From Hymenobacter psychrotolerans DSM 18569 (lineage in GTDB: Bacteria > Bacteroidota > Bacteroidia > Cytophagales > Hymenobacteraceae), in the NCBI RefSeq assembly GCF_900142395.1, contig NZ_FRAS01000010.1, positions 62,001 to 126,000 on the forward strand: a DNA stretch of 64,000 nt. Reading direction: 5' to 3'. Below, piece after piece: positions 48,939 through 56,710 of the stretch. How positions within the stretch are numbered: the stretch's first letter is position 1; each line of letters starts with the position of its first letter. A program made the position numbers and the translations under genes. The notes beneath the pieces are model-generated. The model did not search any database, was not told the DNA's origin, and worked only from the letters and a program-made list of their open reading frames with translations.

Positions 48939-49910
48939 ATGAACGTAACGAACTTCCTCAAGCACCACTACCGCCACTTCAACGCCGCCGCGCTGATTGA
49001 CGCCGCCGAGGGCTACAACAAGCACCTGGCCGAGGGCGGTAAGATGATGATTACCCTGGCCGGGGCCATGAGCACCGCCGAAATGGGCATCCAGCTGGCC
49101 GAACTCATCCGCCAGGACAAGGTGCAGATCATCAGCTGCACGGGTGCCAACCTGGAGGAGGACATCTTCAACCTGGTGGCCCACGACTTCTACGAGCGGG
49201 TGCCCAACTACCGCGACCTGACGCCCGCCGACGAGCAGGCCCTGCTGGAGCGCCACATGAACCGCGTAACCGACACCTGCATTCCCGAAGAAGAGGCCAT
49301 GCGCCGCCTGGAGCACTCGGTGCTCAAGTTCTGGGAAAAGGCCGATAAGGCCGGCGAGCGGTACTTCCCCCACGAGTTCTTCTACCAGATCCTGAAGTCG
49401 GGCGAGCTGGAGCAGTACTACCAGATTGACCCCAAGGACTCCTGGATGCTGGCCGCCGCCGAGAAAAACCTGCCCATCATCTGCCCCGGTTGGGAAGACT
49501 CCACGCTGGGCAACATCTTCGCCGGCCACGTTATTTCGGGCGACATCAAGAACGTACACACCGTACGTACCGGCATCGAGTACATGATTTACCTGGCCGA
49601 CTGGTATACCCAGCAGGCTACTGAGGAAAGCAAAGTAGGCTTCTTCCAGATTGGTGGCGGCATTGCCGGCGACTTCCCCATCTGCGTAGTGCCGATGCTG
49701 CACCAGGACCTGGGCCGCACCAGCGTGCCGCTGTGGGGCTACTTCTGCCAGATTTCGGACTCTACTACTTCGTACGGCTCGTACTCCGGTGCTGTGCCGA
49801 ACGAGAAAATCACCTGGGGCAAGCTAGGCCAGGACACGCCCAAGTTCATCATCGAGTCGGACGCTACCATCGTGGCGCCGCTGGTGTTTGCCATGGTGCT
49901 GGGGCAATAG
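48939..49910 (+). CDS. deoxyhypusine synthase family protein
   Basis: A 323-residue enzyme of the NAD-dependent deoxyhypusine/homospermidine synthase fold. Visible motifs are MMITLAGAMSTAEMGIQLAELIRQDKVQIISCTGANLEEDIFN (NAD site), LPIICPGWEDSTLGNIFAGHVISGD and KVGFFQIGGGIAGDFPICVVPMLHQDL, and DSTTSYGSYSGAVPNEKITWGKL. Bacteria have no eIF5A, so these proteins are expected to make a polyamine such as homospermidine or act on a guanidine-bearing relative. The usual active-site Lys could not be placed with certainty. Single gene with terminator. Confidence 0.88.
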   Translation: MNVTNFLKHHYRHFNAAALIDAAEGYNKHLAEGGKMMITLAGAMSTAEMGIQLAELIRQDKVQIISCTGANLEEDIFNLVAHDFYERVPNYRDLTPADEQALLERHMNRVTDTCIPEEEAMRRLEHSVLKFWEKADKAGERYFPHEFFYQILKSGELEQYYQIDPKDSWMLAAAEKNLPIICPGWEDSTLGNIFAGHVISGDIKNVHTVRTGIEYMIYLADWYTQQATEESKVGFFQIGGGIAGDFPICVVPMLHQDLGRTSVPLWGYFCQISDSTTSYGSYSGAVPNEKITWGKLGQDTPKFIIESDATIVAPLVFAMVLGQ

Positions 49911-49931
49911 TTTCTGCCTGACGCAATAAGT

Positions 49932-49968
49932 AAAAAGCCCGCCGCTGAGCTTCAGCGGCGGGCTTTTT
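49932..49968. terminator. bidirectional terminator with GCCCGCCGC stem
   Basis: AAAAAGCCCGCCGCTGA pairs with TCAGCGGCGGGCTTTTT around a 3-base loop. It lies between the convergent deoxyhypusine synthase-like and XRE genes. Similar stems end other genes here (50705, 53283). Confidence 0.9.
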
Positions 49969-50001
49969 TGTGGCAGCAGCCTTCTGTTGGGTTTTTGCCG
50001 G

Positions 50002-50559
50002 TTATGAAGCGGCGGGCGGCTCAACGTCTAACCCCTCGGCCAGTATATCCGCTTCGCAGCGCAGGCCGGCCAGGCGGGCTTCCAGCAGCCGTATGGCCGT
50101 GGCCCCGCAGGTAGTGCGAAGCTGGCGGCGGGCCTCCTGCTCAAAAATGGTGAGCCAGTTTTGCTCCTGCTCCGGGCTTACAATGGGGCCGGGGTAAGCC
50201 CGCAGGGCCGGGGCGGCCACCAACCGTGCCCGGAGCGGGGCGGCCCGGCGGTACAGCGTTTCCAACTGCACTTCCAGGCCCTGAATTTTGAGCCGGCATT
50301 GGCGCAGCCGAAAACCAAGCTCCTCTGCGTCAGGCTCAGGCTCGGGCAGCGGGAGTGGCGCCGGGAACGTGCCGCCCGCCCCATTATACACGAGGCCCTG
50401 GGCCGCCAGCTCCAGGCGCAGCTGCTGCACCCCCGTGGTGGCAGTAGTAGATTGGTAGCCCCGCTCGGTGAGGGCCAGACTCGACCGGGCCACGCCCAGC
50501 CATTCGGCCAACATGTCCTGGCTAAGTCCAAATAAAGTGCGGAGCGCGCGCGTATTCAT
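50002..50559 (-). CDS. XRE-type helix-turn-helix regulator
   Basis: A 185-residue protein with an N-terminal HTH: MNTRALRTLFGLSQDMLAEWLGVARSSLALTERGYQSTT, where SQDMLAEWLGVARSSLALTERG is the Cro/C1-type helix pair. The rest is a long helical, Leu/Ala/Arg-rich region with several Glu-Arg heptads (for example LEVQLETLYRRAAPLRARLV), probably for dimerisation. ATG 50559 is used; the upstream frame crosses the palindrome at 50587-50641. That palindrome is likely its own operator. No partner gene is in the same operon; function is unknown. Confidence 0.82.
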   Translation of the reverse strand: MNTRALRTLFGLSQDMLAEWLGVARSSLALTERGYQSTTATTGVQQLRLELAAQGLVYNGAGGTFPAPLPLPEPEPDAEELGFRLRQCRLKIQGLEVQLETLYRRAAPLRARLVAAPALRAYPGPIVSPEQEQNWLTIFEQEARRQLRTTCGATAIRLLEARLAGLRCEADILAEGLDVEPPAAS

Positions 50560-50586
50560 GGCTGTTGAATGAATCAGTTTCACCAA

Positions 50587-50641
50587 GTTAAACAATTTGT
50601 GGCTAAACAAAATGCAATTGTTTAGCCACAAATTGTTTAAC
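50587..50641. promoter_or_regulatory. perfect 24-bp palindrome, candidate XRE operator
   Basis: Two perfect 24-base arms (50587-50610 and 50618-50641) with a 7-base loop. Each arm contains two TAAACAA words 15 bp apart, giving four half-sites. AT-rich in a GC-rich region and 28 bases upstream of the XRE start, so a self-regulating operator is likely. Confidence 0.65.
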
Positions 50642-50704
50642 ACCTGCGGCTGATGTGAAGCATGCCGAGGCAACATCCCAGAGGTCCGCATAAGTATACC
50701 CACC

Positions 50705-50740
50705 AAAAAGCCCGTCACTGGATTTCAGCGGCGGGCTTTC
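50705..50740 (-). terminator. terminator of the DUF3667 gene
   Basis: AAAAGCCCGTCACTG pairs imperfectly with CAGCGGCGGGCTTT (two mismatches). On the minus strand it ends in TTTTTGG. It begins 43 bases after the DUF3667 stop. Confidence 0.65.
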
Positions 50741-50783
50741 TGTGAGCAGTCTTAACGCCGCCCGTCGGAGGGCAGAAAGCTGT

Positions 50784-51608
50784 CTATTGCCTGGTCATCG
50801 CCATAATCTGCTCCCAGTTGATGCTCACCAGCAGCGCAAGTGCCGACAGCAGAATGAGTGCGTAGGAGCCGACGGTGGTAGCAAGCCCCCGCCACACACG
50901 CCCCGCCACCGATAAGCTGGTACCCTGGAGCAGGCTGGCGTAGGCCCACGTTTGGTAGGCAAACGAAACCAGCAGCAGCCCACCCATCACCTGCTGCCCT
51001 TGCTGGGTACCATTGAGCAGATATAAGACGGGCAGCACCAGTAATGTAAGAAAGTGGTAGGTGCCCGTAACGTAGGTAGTAATAGTCAGGGCCTCGGCGT
51101 AGTTGAAGCCGCCCCGCCGCAGGCACAGCCGCGCCACCAGGGCCGTGAGCGGCAGCAAAGCCACCGTAAACCAGTTGATGTACCGGGAAAAGAACTGCAG
51201 AAACCGCTCCTGCATTGCCTGCACGGCCGGCGGAATACTGGGGTCGTGGGTGTTGTAGGGCCGCAGATGCAGCACCACGTAGCAGAACGTAATAAGCCCG
51301 GTGATGAGCAGCACGTAGGTAAGCGGCCGAAAAAACGGTACCCGCTGGCCCGCCAGATAGCGCCGCAGGGCCGGGCCAGGTCGGCGCAGCATCTGCCCCA
51401 GTGTGTAGGGCAGCCCCTTATCGACGTGCCAGATAGAGTGCGGAATGTCGTGCAGCCAATGCGCCATGGTCAGGCGGTGCGTATTGGCAGGCTGGCCGCA
51501 GTGGGCGCAAAACCGGTCATGTAGGGCAGTGCCGCAGTTCAGGCAGGCCTGTTGGGTGGCCGTGGGGTGCGTAGTAGCCGGGCTGGCGGCTTGGGCTAGG
51601 GCTTCCAT
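50784..51608 (-). CDS. DUF3667 domain-containing membrane protein
   Basis: A 274-residue protein with an N-terminal zinc ribbon CLNCGTALHDRFCAHCGQPA (two CxxC pairs) followed by LTMAHWLHDIPHSIWHVDKGLPYTLGQMLRRPGPALRRYLAGQRVPFFRPLTYVLLITG, the DUF3667 signature. Five hydrophobic segments follow. The ribbon and membrane helices suggest a membrane-associated role, not known in detail. The nearest upstream gene is the OmpA/DUF937 gene on the same strand, separated by a terminator. Confidence 0.9.
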   Translation of the reverse strand: MEALAQAASPATTHPTATQQACLNCGTALHDRFCAHCGQPANTHRLTMAHWLHDIPHSIWHVDKGLPYTLGQMLRRPGPALRRYLAGQRVPFFRPLTYVLLITGLITFCYVVLHLRPYNTHDPSIPPAVQAMQERFLQFFSRYINWFTVALLPLTALVARLCLRRGGFNYAEALTITTYVTGTYHFLTLLVLPVLYLLNGTQQGQQVMGGLLLVSFAYQTWAYASLLQGTSLSVAGRVWRGLATTVGSYALILLSALALLVSINWEQIMAMTRQ

Positions 51609-51714
51609 AGCGTATAACTCTGGAGGAGAACAGAATGGGAATATACCTGAAAAGCAGTATAGAATGGCGTAGATGCACCACTCAGCCCGCCGGATGCTGA
51701 GAGAACTGGCAAAA

Positions 51715-51751
51715 AAGAAAGCCCCCGCTGCACATCAGCGGGGGCTTTCTT
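51715..51751 (-). terminator. terminator of the OmpA/DUF937 gene
   Basis: AAGAAAGCCCCCGCTG pairs perfectly with CAGCGGGGGCTTTCTT around 5 bases. On the minus strand it follows the 51770 stop by 18 bases. Confidence 0.85.
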
Positions 51752-51769
51752 GAGTGGGGATGGTCGGCG

Positions 51770-53158
51770 CTACTTTTTAGTCACGCGCACATCCACGCGG
51801 CGGTTTTGGGCGCGGCCTTCGGGCGTATCGTTGGTGGCAATGGGGTGCTCCTGGCCGTAGCCCTCGGCCGTTACGCGGCTGGCATCAATGCCACTGTCCA
51901 TCACGGCCTTGCGGGCGGCGTTAGCCCGGTCGGCGCTGAGGGTCAGGTTCATGTCGGCGGCGCCTTTGTTATCGGTGTAGCCGCCCAGCTTCACGGTGGC
52001 GTTCGGGAAAGCCTTCAGAATGGCCGCCAGATTCTTCAGCTGCGCCTGCGACTCGGCGGTGAGCGTCGATTTGGCGGTGTTGAAGTATACCCGGTCGAGG
52101 CTCATCCAGCCCTGCGTTTTGTCGTCGCTGACCGTCTGGTTGGCATCGTTGAGGAAGTTGAACAGCCGCGACTCAAACGAGTTGCTGCCCACGTTCAGTA
52201 CCGTGCCGTCGGGCAGCGTGATGTCGGCATTCGACCCCGTATCGTAGATGTAGTTGCCGCTGGCCTCGTCGTAGCGGCCGGTAGCGGCCGCTGCGGCCGG
52301 CGCAGGAGCCGCGGCCATAGTCGTGTCTGCCATCGGGGTTTCGGTGGTGGCAGCAGCCGTATTTTCCGGCTCCTTGTTGCAGTTGCGCATAAAGTAGAAG
52401 AGCGCCGCCAGCCCCGCCAGCAACAGCAGCAGCCACGGCCAGCGGCTCGGGGTAGCAGCTGTGGTTTCCACGTCGCGGGCAGTGTTGCGCACGGCGTCGC
52501 CGGTACGGTTGGCCGCCGCCGAAACGGTATTGCCCACGTTGTGCGCGGTAGCGCTGGCGGCGTTTCCCAGCCCCGTAGCCGCGGCTCCCAGCCCCAGGCC
52601 GGAAAGCACCGTTCCCAAGCCGCCCGGCAGACTGCCCAGCGCCCCCATGATGCTGCCCTTCTGGCTGCTCAGGTAACTGCTGAAGCCGTTGGCATCGAGG
52701 TGGTTGTCGGCGGCATGCTTGCCCAAGAGGCCCAGCACCACTGGCACGGCCATATTCATCAGGCTGCTGGTAGTGGAGGTGCGCACGCCCGCCTGCTGGC
52801 TCACGCCTTCCACAGCGGTAGTGTAGTGCGAGCCAAACACAGAACGCAGCATTTCAGCCCCTCTGTTCAGCAAGCCGCCATCGGTGGCCGGCGCCGAACT
52901 GTTCACGCTCATGCCGCCCAGCAGGCTGCTCAGGTTGCCCAGAATACCGCTGCTGTGGGCCTGGTTGGCCATACCGAACAACTCTGAGGAGCCACCGGGC
53001 TGCTGCGACCGGGCAAACAGGCCACCCAGAACTAACGGGATGATGCTGCGCAGCGCCGTGCCAATGCCGCTTTCATTTTCGCCCAGCGCCGTGCTGGTCT
53101 GGCGTACCGTGTCGCCGCCGAAGTAATTCTGAACAAGCTCTAATAGGGTCTGGCTCAT
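51770..53158 (-). CDS. DUF937 and OmpA domain fusion protein
   Basis: A 462-residue protein. The N-terminus (about 1-180) is a DUF937 domain, with LVQNYFGGDTVRQTSTALGENESGIGTALRSIIPLVLGGLFARSQ and LMNMAVPVVLGLLGKHAADN. A membrane helix lies near residues 240-258 (WPWLLLLLAGLAALFYFMRN). The C-terminal OmpA domain (about 340-462) shows YFNTAKSTLTAESQAQLKNLAAILKAFPNATVKLGGYTDNKG and SADRANAARKAVMDSGIDASRVTAEGYGQEHPIATNDTPEGRAQNRRVDV, which binds peptidoglycan. It should tie a membrane-anchored domain to the cell wall. Confidence 0.92.
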   Translation of the reverse strand: MSQTLLELVQNYFGGDTVRQTSTALGENESGIGTALRSIIPLVLGGLFARSQQPGGSSELFGMANQAHSSGILGNLSSLLGGMSVNSSAPATDGGLLNRGAEMLRSVFGSHYTTAVEGVSQQAGVRTSTTSSLMNMAVPVVLGLLGKHAADNHLDANGFSSYLSSQKGSIMGALGSLPGGLGTVLSGLGLGAAATGLGNAASATAHNVGNTVSAAANRTGDAVRNTARDVETTAATPSRWPWLLLLLAGLAALFYFMRNCNKEPENTAAATTETPMADTTMAAAPAPAAAAATGRYDEASGNYIYDTGSNADITLPDGTVLNVGSNSFESRLFNFLNDANQTVSDDKTQGWMSLDRVYFNTAKSTLTAESQAQLKNLAAILKAFPNATVKLGGYTDNKGAADMNLTLSADRANAARKAVMDSGIDASRVTAEGYGQEHPIATNDTPEGRAQNRRVDVRVTKK

Positions 53159-53282
53159 GGGCTTTGGGAGTAAAGGATGAGAAATATAGCCGCATACGCA
53201 GAAGAATTGTTGAGGTATGCATTATAGAGATATTTATATGCCTGAAGGGGGTACTAAGGCATCTGCTTGCCTGATTCTGCAC

Positions 53283-53317
53283 AAAAGCCCGCCGCGGAAT
53301 GTTCGCGGCGGGCTTTT
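53283..53317 (-). terminator. terminator of the cystathionine gamma-synthase-family gene
   Basis: AAAAGCCCGCCGCG pairs with CGCGGCGGGCTTTT around 7 bases; it is 23 bases past the stop on the minus strand. Confidence 0.85.
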
Positions 53318-53340
53318 CTGTAACGCTGGAGGCAACTGTT

Positions 53341-54651
53341 TTACGCCATTTCCGCCACGCGCACCTCCTGCGGCACTCCTACGGCCTCGAACGCCTGGCT
53401 TAGGTCCAGCATCAGGTCCTGCGGGTCTTCCACGCCGATGCTCAGGCGGATCATCTGGGAGGTGATACCCATTTCCAGTTGGTCGTCGGGCGTGATGTCG
53501 GAGTGGGTCATGGTGGCGGGGTGCTCCGCGAGGCTTTCGGTGCCGCCCAGGCTCACAGCCAGCTTGATGAGGCGCAGCGCGTTGAGGAAGCGGAAGGCTT
53601 CGGCTTCGCCGCCCCGGATGTCGAAGGAAATCATGGAGCCGGGCGAGAGGCAGTGGCGGCGGTAGATGTCCTGCTGCACAGGGCTATGCTCCAGGTGGGT
53701 GAGGTAGTAGGTGCGTGCTACCAGTGGGTGCTGCCGGAGCCAGTCGGCAATAACCTGGGCCGAAGAAGCGGCGCGCTCCATGCGCAGCTTCAGGGTTTCG
53801 AGGCTGCGCATGAGCATCCAGCCGGTGTTGGGGTCGCACATGGTGCCCATAAAGGTGCGCATGCCTTTGATTTCCTTCATCAGGGCCTTGCTGCTCAGCG
53901 CGGCGCCGGCAATCAGGTCGGAATGGCCGCCCAGAAACTTGGTGGCCGAGTACAGCACCACATCGGCACCGTGCTTGAGCGGGTGCTGGAACACGGGTCC
54001 CAGGAACGTGTTGTCGACCACGAAGCGCACGGGCTTTTCGGGGGTGCTGTACTGGCGGGCCAGGGCGGCGCAGGCTTCCAGGTCCACGAGGTGGTTGGTG
54101 GGGTTGGCGGGCGTTTCCACGAAAATCATGGCCAGGCGGCCGGGCGCAATGGCCGCGGCCTGGGCGGCCAGCTCCTCGGGCGTAGCGGTGGGCAGGAAGC
54201 CCTGCGCCTCAATACCGAACTTGCGCAGCACGTTTTTCAGGAAAAAGTCGGAGCCGCCGTACACGGGCTCGGAGTGCAGTACCACGTCGCCGGGCTGCAG
54301 CAGGGCCAGCAGGGTAGTGCTGATGGCGGCCATGCCACTGGCGAAAGAGGCGGCTTCCTCGGCTCCGTCCCAGAGGCACAGGCGGTTCTCCAGAATCTCC
54401 AGGCTGGGGTTGTTGAGGCGCGAATAGATCAGGCCCATTTCCTCTTCCGGCCCCTGCTGGCGCAGCCCGTAGGCCAGCTCGAAAAAGGCTTTGCCTTCTT
54501 CGGCATTCTTGAACACGAACGTGGACGTCTGGAAAATGGGCGGCTTGATGGCGCCTTCGCTCCAGGCGGGCGTGTAGCCGTAGCTCATCATCAGGCTTTC
54601 GGGGTGGAGGCGCTGCCCGCTGATACAGGCGTGGTCGTAAGGGGTGGTCAT
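53341..54651 (-). CDS. cystathionine gamma-synthase family PLP enzyme
   Basis: A 436-residue Cys/Met-metabolism PLP enzyme, which makes or breaks bonds at the gamma carbon of sulfur amino acids. It shows YSRLNNPSLEILENRLCLWDGAEEAASFASGMAAIST near the N-terminus, VETPANPTNHLVDL, FVVDNTFLGPVFQHPLKHGADVVLYSATKFLGGHSDLIAG with the Schiff-base Lys in SATKFLGGH, and SLGGTESLAEHPATMTHSD. Substrate preference (cystathionine synthase, gamma-lyase or methionine gamma-lyase) cannot be decided from sequence. Monocistronic. Confidence 0.92.
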   Translation of the reverse strand: MTTPYDHACISGQRLHPESLMMSYGYTPAWSEGAIKPPIFQTSTFVFKNAEEGKAFFELAYGLRQQGPEEEMGLIYSRLNNPSLEILENRLCLWDGAEEAASFASGMAAISTTLLALLQPGDVVLHSEPVYGGSDFFLKNVLRKFGIEAQGFLPTATPEELAAQAAAIAPGRLAMIFVETPANPTNHLVDLEACAALARQYSTPEKPVRFVVDNTFLGPVFQHPLKHGADVVLYSATKFLGGHSDLIAGAALSSKALMKEIKGMRTFMGTMCDPNTGWMLMRSLETLKLRMERAASSAQVIADWLRQHPLVARTYYLTHLEHSPVQQDIYRRHCLSPGSMISFDIRGGEAEAFRFLNALRLIKLAVSLGGTESLAEHPATMTHSDITPDDQLEMGITSQMIRLSIGVEDPQDLMLDLSQAFEAVGVPQEVRVAEMA

Positions 54652-54767
54652 GACGGAGGGGGTAGGTGGGAGGAAAAGGTCAATGGCTGCGAAGGTAGCT
54701 TTTCTCCCGAACCCTGTGCCCGATTACTGGCGTCCCGTACCTTCGCCAGCTCAACAGCCCCGCCCGC

Positions 54768-55100
54768 ATGCCCCTCGACCTTGCCAGCTTCCTGCAGCAC
54801 ACGCCCGATGCAGAGAAAACCACCCTGCAGCTCTATACCCCCGACGGCCGCGCTACCTACCCCTGCCAGGCCCTGCTGATAGCCCAGACCCGCCTGCAGA
54901 AGCTCTACATCACGCTCGAAACGCCCCGGCGCTACCTGGCCCACACCCGGGACGCCGACACGGGCGAAGTGGAAATTGACTTTCTGCGCGACTACACCGA
55001 GGTAGAAGCCCTGCTGGAAGATGCCGGCCTCGACGGTATCCACGACGGCGAGCAGGGCATCCTGTACCACAACCTGCTCTTCCTGCTGATGAACCCGTAG
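54768..55100 (+). CDS. hypothetical protein (small)
   Basis: A 110-residue soluble protein, acidic in its C-terminal half, with LYTPDGRATYPCQALLIAQTRLQKLYITLE and EIDFLRDYTEVEALLEDAGLDGIHDGEQGILYHNLLFLLM. No family recognised. It is divergent from the PLP gene and 102 bases upstream of the photolyase on the same strand. Start ATG 54768. Confidence 0.7.
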   Translation: MPLDLASFLQHTPDAEKTTLQLYTPDGRATYPCQALLIAQTRLQKLYITLETPRRYLAHTRDADTGEVEIDFLRDYTEVEALLEDAGLDGIHDGEQGILYHNLLFLLMNP

Positions 55101-55202
55101 GAGGACAGGAGGAAATAGCCGCTGTAGCCAACCCTGCCGCAACCTCAGTTGTTAGCAGTATCCAGCGGCCCGCTACCCGGCCGTTTTACTGCTAGCGTAT
55201 TT

Positions 55203-56513
55203 ATGAAAATCAGTCTTTTCTGGCACCGCCGCGACCTGCGTTTCGAGGACAACGCGGGCCTGGCGGCGGCTCTGCAGGCCGAGGAGCCCGTGCTGCCCCT
55301 GTTCATCTACGATAAAACCATCCTCGATAAGCTGGAGCCCGAGGATGCCCGCCTCACTTTCATCTTCGACCAGGTAGAGCGCCTGGCTGACGAGGCCCAC
55401 GCGGCCGGCGGCGGTTTCGTGGCCCGCTACGGCAAGGTGTCGGACGTGTTTCGGCAGCTGCTGAAGGACTACGAGGTGGCCGCCGTGTACACCAACGAGG
55501 ACTACGAGCCCTACGCCACGGAGCGCGACGCCGCCGTGGCCGAGCTGCTGCAGAAGCACGGCGCGGAGCTGCGCAGCTTCAAAGACCAGGTGATTTTCGC
55601 CAAGGACGAGGTGCTGACCAAGAACGGCAAGCCGCACAAGGTATTCGGGGCCTACTCCAAAACCTGGCAGGCCCAGATGAAGCCTGAGGACTTCAAGCCC
55701 CACCCGTCGGCCCGGCTTCTGACAAAGGAAAACCTGGCCCAGCCCGTTGTCGCCGATAAAGCCCGGCCCACGCTGCAGAAAATGGGTTTCAAGCGCCACG
55801 AGCAGTACACGGTGCCGGCTAAGCTGCCACCGCCCGCCGTGGTGAAGGACTACGACAAAACCCGCGACACGCCCGCCCTGGAACGGGGCACCACCCGCAT
55901 GTCGGTGCACTTGCGGTTCGGCACGGTCAGCATCCGCAGCCTCATGCAGCAGGCCGATAAGCTCAACGAGAAGCTGCTCAACGAAATGATCTGGCGGGAC
56001 TTCTTCATGATGCTGCTCTGGCACTTCCCCAACACCGCCACCGAGGCCTACGACCCTAAAATGCGCCACTTGCCCTACCGCGACGCGCCCAGGGAATACA
56101 AAGCCTGGTGCGAGGGCCGCACCGGCCAGCCCTTCGTGGATGCGGGTATGCGCCAGCTCAACCAGACCGGCTACATCCACAACCGGGCGCGCATTGTGGC
56201 GGCCGGCTACCTGGTCAAGCACCTGTTCATCGACTGGACGCTGGGCGAGCATTATTTCTCCGAGAAGCTGCTCGACTACGACATGAGCAACAACGTGGGC
56301 AACTGGCAGTGGATGGCTGGCACCGGCGCCGTGGCCGCGCCCTGGTTCCGCGTCTACAACCCCGAAGCCCAGCAAAAGCAGTACGACCCCGACCTGGCCT
56401 ACATCAAAAAGTGGGTGCCCGAGTACGGCACCGACAAGTACCCCAAGCCGCTGGTCGACCTGAAAGAAGGCCGGGACCGGGCCATCGAAGCCATCCGGAA
56501 GGGCAGGAAGTAG
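55203..56513 (+). CDS. cryptochrome/DNA photolyase family protein
   Basis: A 436-residue class I photolyase-like flavoprotein. The N-terminal domain (about 1-130) starts MKISLFWHRRDLRFEDNAGL. The FAD-binding half has TRMSVHLRFGTVSIRSL, LLNEMIWRDFFMMLLWHFPN, CEGRTGQPFVDAGMRQLNQTGYIHNRARIVAAGYLVKHLFIDWTLGEHYF and DYDMSNNVGNWQWMAGTGAVAAPWFRVYNPEAQ, so the FAD and damaged-DNA sites look complete. It repairs UV pyrimidine dimers with blue light. ATG 55203 is chosen; the extra 18 codons upstream lack conserved residues. A palindromic repeat follows at once. Confidence 0.94.
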   Translation: MKISLFWHRRDLRFEDNAGLAAALQAEEPVLPLFIYDKTILDKLEPEDARLTFIFDQVERLADEAHAAGGGFVARYGKVSDVFRQLLKDYEVAAVYTNEDYEPYATERDAAVAELLQKHGAELRSFKDQVIFAKDEVLTKNGKPHKVFGAYSKTWQAQMKPEDFKPHPSARLLTKENLAQPVVADKARPTLQKMGFKRHEQYTVPAKLPPPAVVKDYDKTRDTPALERGTTRMSVHLRFGTVSIRSLMQQADKLNEKLLNEMIWRDFFMMLLWHFPNTATEAYDPKMRHLPYRDAPREYKAWCEGRTGQPFVDAGMRQLNQTGYIHNRARIVAAGYLVKHLFIDWTLGEHYFSEKLLDYDMSNNVGNWQWMAGTGAVAAPWFRVYNPEAQQKQYDPDLAYIKKWVPEYGTDKYPKPLVDLKEGRDRAIEAIRKGRK

Positions 56514-56710
56514 ATTGTTAGTTGCTGGTTGCTGGTTGTCAGTGGTCAGGAAATAGAACGTCATGCTGAGCTTGCCGAAGCATCTCTGCCGCTTCGTTGT
56601 ACTAGTATTAGTTACCCGGCAGTAGAGATGCTTCGACTACGGCTGCGCCTTCGCTCAGCATGACGTTCTTTTTCTGACCACTAACAACTAACAACTGACA
56701 ACTAACAATC
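56513..56710. repeat. nested inverted repeat with a dispersed palindromic repeat at its centre
   Basis: Outer arms: AGATTGTTAGTTGCTGGTTG with GTCAGTGGTCAGG on the left, CTGACCACTAACAACTAACA with ACTGACAACTAACAATC on the right. The inner part (56559-56664) is a GTCATGCTGAGC-type repeat. The whole unit fills the gap between convergent photolyase and amidase genes, so it may also terminate both. Confidence 0.85.

Noticed and set aside
22714-56664. The repeated GTCATCCTGAGC units as a CRISPR array
   Set aside because: They are palindromes scattered through different intergenic regions, not regularly spaced repeats, and no cas gene is present.
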